This document shows positions 31,298 to 35,605 of a DNA stretch of 35,605 nucleotides, in pieces (positions within the stretch are counted from its first letter, which is position 1; the number at the start of each line of letters is the position of its first letter). The stretch spans positions 1-35,605 of the forward strand of contig CAZNQG010000025.1 in NCBI GenBank assembly GCA_964575235.1, read 5' to 3'. The position numbers and the translations under genes are program-made. The DNA is from SM23-62 sp964575235 (GTDB taxonomy: Bacteria > Bacteroidota > Bacteroidia > Bacteroidales > SM23-62). The notes under the pieces are model-generated. The model was not told the DNA's origin and did not search any database. It saw only the letters and a list, made by a program, of their open reading frames with translations.

Positions 31298-32446
31298 ATG
31301 AATGAAATACTGTATATAGGATTGTCGCAGTCCTTTTTCGCGGGCCTGATGATAGCTACCAAACGGAATCCTTCCGTCGCCGACCGGATCCTTGCTGCCT
31401 GGCTTTTGCTTATCGCTGTCGAAATGGGATTTGCCATCGTGAACACCAGCGTGATCCCTCTCTACGATTTTGTTTTCATCCCGTTCACCTACGGTCCCCT
31501 GCTTTACCTTTACATCAAGTTCCAGACCATCGAGCACCTGAAATTCCGCTGGCAGCACATCCTGCACTTCATTCCCTTCCTGGCCGTATTTACCACGGCC
31601 ATCGTATTCCGCGGACGGCCAGTGATGAGACTGGATGATTTCTGGAACACGGATCCCTTTCTTTCCTTCAGGCTGATCTACGGCCTGTCTTTTTTCATTT
31701 CCATCTCCACCTACAGCACGATCGCCTTCATCCTGATCAATCGCCACCAGCGGAACATACAGAACCTGGTGAGCTACACCTCGGGAAAAATAACCCTAAG
31801 CTGGCTGCTGGTTATCTCGATCAGCTTCTACCTGACCTATGTTGCCGTGTTCATCCTGGGAGTGTATATCATTTTTGCCAAAGACCCGACCTATGACCCG
31901 ACCCTGCCATCCTATTTCGGACTCACCTTTTTTGCCTTTGCCTTCAGCTTTTACGGTTTCAAGCAACCCGGTATTTTTAATGAGATCCTCAGCGAACACC
32001 GCAGTCTTAAAAAGGCCAGGCACAGCATCCCGGAACCCGAACCTAAATACGAACGTTCGGGGCTGAAGGATGCGGATGCGAAAAAATACATCGAGAAGCT
32101 CCTGCAATACATGGAAGCGCAGAAACCTTACCTGGACGTGGACCTTTCCATTCAGGATATATCATCCGAGCTGGACATTCCCAGGCACTACCTTACGCAG
32201 GTCATCAACGGAATGCTGGGGAAGAATTTCTATACCTTCATAAACGAATACCGGGTCCGGGAAGTTAAAAAGCACCTGGTCAGCGAAGAATATTCAAAGT
32301 ACACCCTGACGGCCGTCGCATACGAAGCCGGATTCAATTCAAAATCCACATTCAACAGCATCTTCAAGAATTCAACGGGTATGACCCCCAGCGAATTCAG
32401 GGAAGCTTACTACCGGGAGGGGCCCGGAGCCGGGGCGGGGGACTGA
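31298..32446 (+). CDS. Membrane-anchored AraC-family regulator (seven-TM sensor)
   Basis: One-component transcription regulator fixed in the inner membrane. It has 382 residues. About seven hydrophobic helices span residues 4-222 (7TM sensor half). A charged linker spans about 230-275. An AraC-type double helix-turn-helix spans about 278-374 (LSIQDISSELDIPRHYLTQVIN, then LTAVAYEAGFNSKSTFNSIFK, and GMTPSEFR). This layout is common in Bacteroidota. The gene is divergent from the small acidic protein and is followed, after a strong hairpin with two operator-like palindromes, by the outer-membrane barrel and RND transporter genes, which it may control. The signal sensed is unknown. Confidence 0.9.
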   Translation: MNEILYIGLSQSFFAGLMIATKRNPSVADRILAAWLLLIAVEMGFAIVNTSVIPLYDFVFIPFTYGPLLYLYIKFQTIEHLKFRWQHILHFIPFLAVFTTAIVFRGRPVMRLDDFWNTDPFLSFRLIYGLSFFISISTYSTIAFILINRHQRNIQNLVSYTSGKITLSWLLVISISFYLTYVAVFILGVYIIFAKDPTYDPTLPSYFGLTFFAFAFSFYGFKQPGIFNEILSEHRSLKKARHSIPEPEPKYERSGLKDADAKKYIEKLLQYMEAQKPYLDVDLSIQDISSELDIPRHYLTQVINGMLGKNFYTFINEYRVREVKKHLVSEEYSKYTLTAVAYEAGFNSKSTFNSIFKNSTGMTPSEFREAYYREGPGAGAGD

Positions 32447-32517
32447 AACATGTTGTTTATCATGTGCGGGCCCACAAAACGGGATCCCACCCATTTACAG
32501 CGGTTTAGCCGTATCAT

Positions 32518-32556
32518 CCGCTAAGTCCGGACAGATACGCCTTCCGGTCTTAGCGG
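32518..32556 (+). terminator. Strong hairpin after the AraC-type gene
   Basis: CCGCTAAG (32518-32525) pairs with CTTAGCGG (32549-32556). After a T-T mismatch, CCGGA (32527-32531) pairs with TCCGG (32543-32547), closing an 11-base loop. This is a 13-pair stem with one internal mismatch, 71 bases after the stop codon. TTTT follows 8 bases later, so termination is plausible, but the sequence may equally be a regulatory site for the barrel gene 108 bases downstream. Confidence 0.6.
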
Positions 32557-32563
32557 TCCGGAC
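32525..32563. promoter_or_regulatory. Pair of GTCCGGAC palindromes at three-turn spacing
   Basis: The 8-base palindrome GTCCGGAC occurs at 32525-32532 and again at 32556-32563, exactly 31 bases apart start to start, close to three helical turns. The first copy overlaps the left arm of the hairpin and the second begins at its end. Such spacing suits a dimeric DNA-binding protein, possibly the adjacent AraC-type regulator. Confidence 0.45.
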
Positions 32564-32663
32564 GGTTTTGCCTTCCCCTTTATGTATTATTGCACCACAC
32601 CCCTGACGGAAGTGTTCGCTAACCACCGCTGAAGGAAGGTCGCATTTTATCATTGATTAAAAA

Positions 32664-34061
32664 ATGAATTTGGCACCGATGAGATTTGTTCTGACGGGAA
32701 TATGCATGGTCCTGTTGATCCCTGCCGGGGTTTTTTCTCAGGGATTATTCGAGGATGCGTCTTTGGTGGATGAGGACAGCAGGCTTCCTTTCCGATTGAA
32801 CGGATACGGCAGGGCAGCCATGTACATGGGGGAATACAACCTGCCTTCAACCCCTGAAATACGGAGCGCATACGGCGAAGCAAGCCTGAAGATAGGTGCC
32901 CGGGCGGGAACCCGCGCAAGGCTGAACTCCGAGCTGAGGTTCAGGAACGGATTCGAATACGGTGAATGGATCAACCGTCTTACCCTGCGGGAAGCCTATG
33001 CCGACCTTTACCTGGGCAGGTTCGAGCTGCGTGCGGGACAGGCCATCGTTGCCTGGGGAAGGGCGGATGCCTTCAATCCAACAAACAATCTGACACCGCA
33101 GGATTATTTCGTACGTTCGCCCGAACCCGACGACATGCGGCTCGGGAATTTCCTTTTCAGGGGACGGTACAGCATCACCCCCAGCCTCCGGCTTGAAGCC
33201 ATATGGGTTCCCGTGTACCGGTATTCGGTATACCGGTTTGACCTGTTTGAAATGCCGGATTATGTCGGATTTACGCAAAGCCGCTTTCCGGATGCCGCAT
33301 TGAAGAACGGCTCTTTTGCAGCCAAAATAGACTTGCTCTTCAATCGGTTTGACGGATCATTGTCATGGTTCAGCGGCTATGATCCAATGCCCGGTATACA
33401 GCCCGGGGAAATTCCCCAGGAACCCGGTGAGAACTTCAACCTTGAAATGTATGCAAGGGCATTCAGGCAGCAGACCCTCGGACTCGATTTTTCTTTCGGA
33501 ATGGGATCTTTTGGAGTCCGGGGGGAAGCTGCCTTCCGGTTGCCTGCAGCGGAGGACAGGGACGAAATATTTATCCCGCAGACGGATCTTCGGTATGTGC
33601 TGGAAGTAGACCGATCATTCGGAAATTTCAGCCTGATGGCCGTATACATGGGCCAGGCTGTGTTTGATTTCAGCATGATGCCAATGGTGGGAACCATTCC
33701 GGACGTGGACCCGCGGGTATTGCAGGATCCGCAGATTTGGGCCCTCATCGGCCCTGCCATGGACCAGCAGCTTGCATCCTTCAACCGGATCGTATTCGGC
33801 CAGACCCAGGAAATATCCCATACGGCAGCCCTCAGGCCGGCGCTCAGGATGTTCCACGGTGTGAGCGAACTTGAGGTTTTCGGGCTTTACAATTTCAGCA
33901 CCGGGGAGTGGAGCCTGGTGCCCAGGCTTACGTGGCAGGCGACGGACAACCTGAAACTGAGCATGGGGGGACAGTATTTTGAGGGACCCGATAACACGCT
34001 TTACCAGCTCATCGCTCCGGTTTTCAACAACGGGTTCATGGAAATGAGATACAGTTTTTAA
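32664..34061 (+). CDS. Outer-membrane beta-barrel protein, DUF1302-like
   Basis: Predicted outer-membrane barrel. It has 465 residues, or 460 from the second Met at 32679, which begins a cleaner signal peptide (MRFVLTG to the FSQ cleavage site). The mature part is rich in alternating beta patterns and ends in Phe (MRYSF), typical of barrel proteins handled by the BAM machinery. The segment LRAGQAIVAWGRADAFNPTNNL resembles the G-Q-x-x-x-x-W-G-x-x-D signature of DUF1302 proteins. In proteobacteria these accompany RND/MMPL exporters, and here an RND/MMPL gene begins 74 bases downstream. It is therefore a likely outer-membrane partner in lipid or hydrophobic-compound transport. The substrate is unknown. 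Confidence 0.72.
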   Translation: MNLAPMRFVLTGICMVLLIPAGVFSQGLFEDASLVDEDSRLPFRLNGYGRAAMYMGEYNLPSTPEIRSAYGEASLKIGARAGTRARLNSELRFRNGFEYGEWINRLTLREAYADLYLGRFELRAGQAIVAWGRADAFNPTNNLTPQDYFVRSPEPDDMRLGNFLFRGRYSITPSLRLEAIWVPVYRYSVYRFDLFEMPDYVGFTQSRFPDAALKNGSFAAKIDLLFNRFDGSLSWFSGYDPMPGIQPGEIPQEPGENFNLEMYARAFRQQTLGLDFSFGMGSFGVRGEAAFRLPAAEDRDEIFIPQTDLRYVLEVDRSFGNFSLMAVYMGQAVFDFSMMPMVGTIPDVDPRVLQDPQIWALIGPAMDQQLASFNRIVFGQTQEISHTAALRPALRMFHGVSELEVFGLYNFSTGEWSLVPRLTWQATDNLKLSMGGQYFEGPDNTLYQLIAPVFNNGFMEMRYSF

Positions 34062-34135
34062 CCGGGCAGTGCCCGGCACCATCAGATAAAAGTATTGTAG
34101 ACACTGCGAGTACAGGAGATTTTCAGATTTCAGAT

Positions 34136-35605
34136 ATGAGAACAGGAAGCTTTATCGTGCGTTACCGCTGGTGGATCGTTTCGGCATCCATACTGGTTTC
34201 GGTTTTTTTCGGATTGCAGATTTTCCGCGCGAAGATCAATCCCGACATGGAGAGCTATGTATATGAGAAAATGCCCTCCCGTATCAATACCGCAAAGATC
34301 GAGGAGATCTTCGGGGCCGATGAAATGGTACTGGTCCTGTTTGAGGCGGATGACATCCTACGCAAGGAAACCCTCACCAGGGTTAAAAAAGTGAACAAAC
34401 AACTGAAGGAACTGAACGGGATTAACGAAACCCTATCCATTTTCGATTCCAAGAACATAAAAGGGACGGCTGGGGAGGGACCCGGACAGGTGGGTTTCAT
34501 AATCGTGGACCCGACCGTACGGAGAATACCGAAAACCGAGGGGGACAGGGAGAGAATCAGGGAGGAAATCCGCCGGAACAATATGGTCTACGGAGTGCTG
34601 ATTTCCAGGGATTTCAGGTTCACCTGCATCATTGCCACCGTTGAACCCGGCATGGTAGACGGCCAGATCGTAAATGCCATTGAGGGAGTGCTGGATTCCA
34701 ATCCGGGTCCGGAACGAACATATATCGGCGGACTGCCATACATCAAGTCCCAAATTGCCAGGGAAATGGTCAAGGAGTTCAAGCTCCTTATGATCATTGG
34801 ACTGGGAGTCATGCTGGTCATGCTGTACTTCTTCTTCCGGGAGATACGGGGCGTATTGCTACCTTTTGTAGTGGTAATCCTGTCCATCCTTTTTGCCATG
34901 GGGCTGATGCCCCTCCTGGGGTGGCAGATATCGATCATTACCCTCCTGCTTCCCATCATGATGATCGCCATAGCAAACGATTACGGCATCCATCTGATGG
35001 CAAAGTACCAGGAATACAATACCCGAGGGAACGGTGCAAGCATAAACTCCATGGCCAAGGGAGTATACACCAGCCTGAGGAATCCCATCCTGTTCACCGG
35101 GATTACCACCATCGCCGGCCTGCTATGCCTGCTCTCGCATAAGATGGTGCCTGCCAGGCAACTGGGACTGGTAGCCGCCGCCGGGATCGGTTTCGCCCTG
35201 TTGCTCAGCCTGGTATTCATACCCGCCGCACTCAGCATCCTGGGAAAATCCAGGCCGGTGCTTTCCAGCGATCCTTCGGGAAGGCACCTCATCGACCGGG
35301 TCCTTCGCTCCTTCGGGAACACCGTCTCGGCCCATCCTCGCAGAATCGTTGCAGGCGCCCTGGTCATCGGCCTGATATCGGCAGTCGGTATCTTCATGCT
35401 GAAGGTGGATACAAACCTGGAGAACTTTTTTCCGAAAAAACATCCGGTCCGCATCAGTTCGAAAATCATCGACGAAACATTCGGCGGGTCACAGAACATA
35501 TCCATTCTGGTCGAAGGGGATATCCTGGATCCCGAAGTGATGCGGGAAATCGACCGCTATGAAACAGAGCTCAAGAAAAACCCCGCCGTGGGGAACGTCA
35601 TGTCC
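34136..35605 (+). CDS. RND/MMPL-type transporter (C-terminus cut by window edge)
   Basis: Inner-membrane transporter of the RND superfamily, hydrophobe/MMPL branch. The 490 codons present run off the right edge; full proteins of this type are about 750-800 residues. The first helix is at about 11-30. A periplasmic domain spans about 31-215 (GGLPYIKSQIAREM near its end). A group of helices spans about 220-390, containing the conserved intramembrane and loop motif IAIANDYGIHLMAKYQE, in which the N-D pair is the proton-relay region. Then comes TM helix about 403-420 and the start of the second periplasmic domain. ATG 34136 is preceded by AGGAG about 17 bases upstream. It is probably co-transcribed with the barrel gene. 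Confidence 0.88.
   Translation, partial: MRTGSFIVRYRWWIVSASILVSVFFGLQIFRAKINPDMESYVYEKMPSRINTAKIEEIFGADEMVLVLFEADDILRKETLTRVKKVNKQLKELNGINETLSIFDSKNIKGTAGEGPGQVGFIIVDPTVRRIPKTEGDRERIREEIRRNNMVYGVLISRDFRFTCIIATVEPGMVDGQIVNAIEGVLDSNPGPERTYIGGLPYIKSQIAREMVKEFKLLMIIGLGVMLVMLYFFFREIRGVLLPFVVVILSILFAMGLMPLLGWQISIITLLLPIMMIAIANDYGIHLMAKYQEYNTRGNGASINSMAKGVYTSLRNPILFTGITTIAGLLCLLSHKMVPARQLGLVAAAGIGFALLLSLVFIPAALSILGKSRPVLSSDPSGRHLIDRVLRSFGNTVSAHPRRIVAGALVIGLISAVGIFMLKVDTNLENFFPKKHPVRISSKIIDETFGGSQNISILVEGDILDPEVMREIDRYETELKKNPAVGNVMS

Noticed and set aside
1..35605. tRNA, rRNA, CRISPR, insertion sequence or phage genes
   Set aside because: Looked for cloverleaf arms, regularly spaced repeats, transposase or integrase motifs and terminal inverted repeats; none seen.

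Overview
The window reads as a chromosomal segment of a Bacteroidota bacterium. Three perfect copies of the Bacteroidota -7 promoter element (TAAATTTG, fitting TAnnTTTG) sit just upstream of genes at 6963, 18244 (minus strand) and 31283. Shine-Dalgarno sequences are mostly absent. The window also holds a membrane-anchored AraC-type regulator of the kind common in this phylum. Coding sequence is GC-rich by eye, and I cannot assign a genus. I saw no rRNA, tRNA, CRISPR array, insertion sequence or prophage. Every non-coding gap is shorter than 300 bases.

Region 1 (1-16752) is a rhamnose and rhamnogalacturonan divergon. On the minus strand, from the centre outward, come a GntR/HutC regulator (6799-6086), rhaT permease, rhaM mutarotase, rhaA isomerase, an FGGY kinase (rhaB-like), and a secreted PL11 rhamnogalacturonan lyase that runs off the left edge. 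On the plus strand, from a promoter whose start site lies in a perfect 16-bp palindrome (6972-6987), come a lipoyl-bearing 2-oxoacid dehydrogenase E2, an E1 alpha-beta fusion, an uncharacterised PHP-like protein, a bifunctional rhamnulose-1-phosphate aldolase/lactaldehyde dehydrogenase (RhaEW type), a SorE-like zinc dehydrogenase, and a tandem class II aldolase whose second domain has lost all its metal ligands. The familiar part of this set takes rhamnogalacturonan to L-rhamnose, then to DHAP plus L-lactate. The other five plus-strand genes are not needed for that route, and they are the best candidate here for an undescribed pathway.

Region 2 (16841-20114, minus) holds an aspartate kinase of ectoine-cluster type and a sodium:solute symporter.

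Region 3 (20231-28160, minus) is a compact operon: enoyl-CoA hydratase, 3-hydroxyacyl-CoA dehydrogenase, SCP2-type thiolase, acyl-CoA dehydrogenase, and a 1125-residue fused isobutyryl-CoA mutase (IcmF). Together they can take isobutyryl-CoA through butyryl-CoA to two acetyl-CoA.

Region 4 (28319-35605) is envelope-related. It holds a large MscS-family channel, a small acidic protein, a seven-TM AraC-type regulator, a DUF1302-like outer-membrane barrel, and an RND/MMPL transporter cut by the right edge. A strong hairpin with two operator-like palindromes lies between the regulator and the barrel gene.
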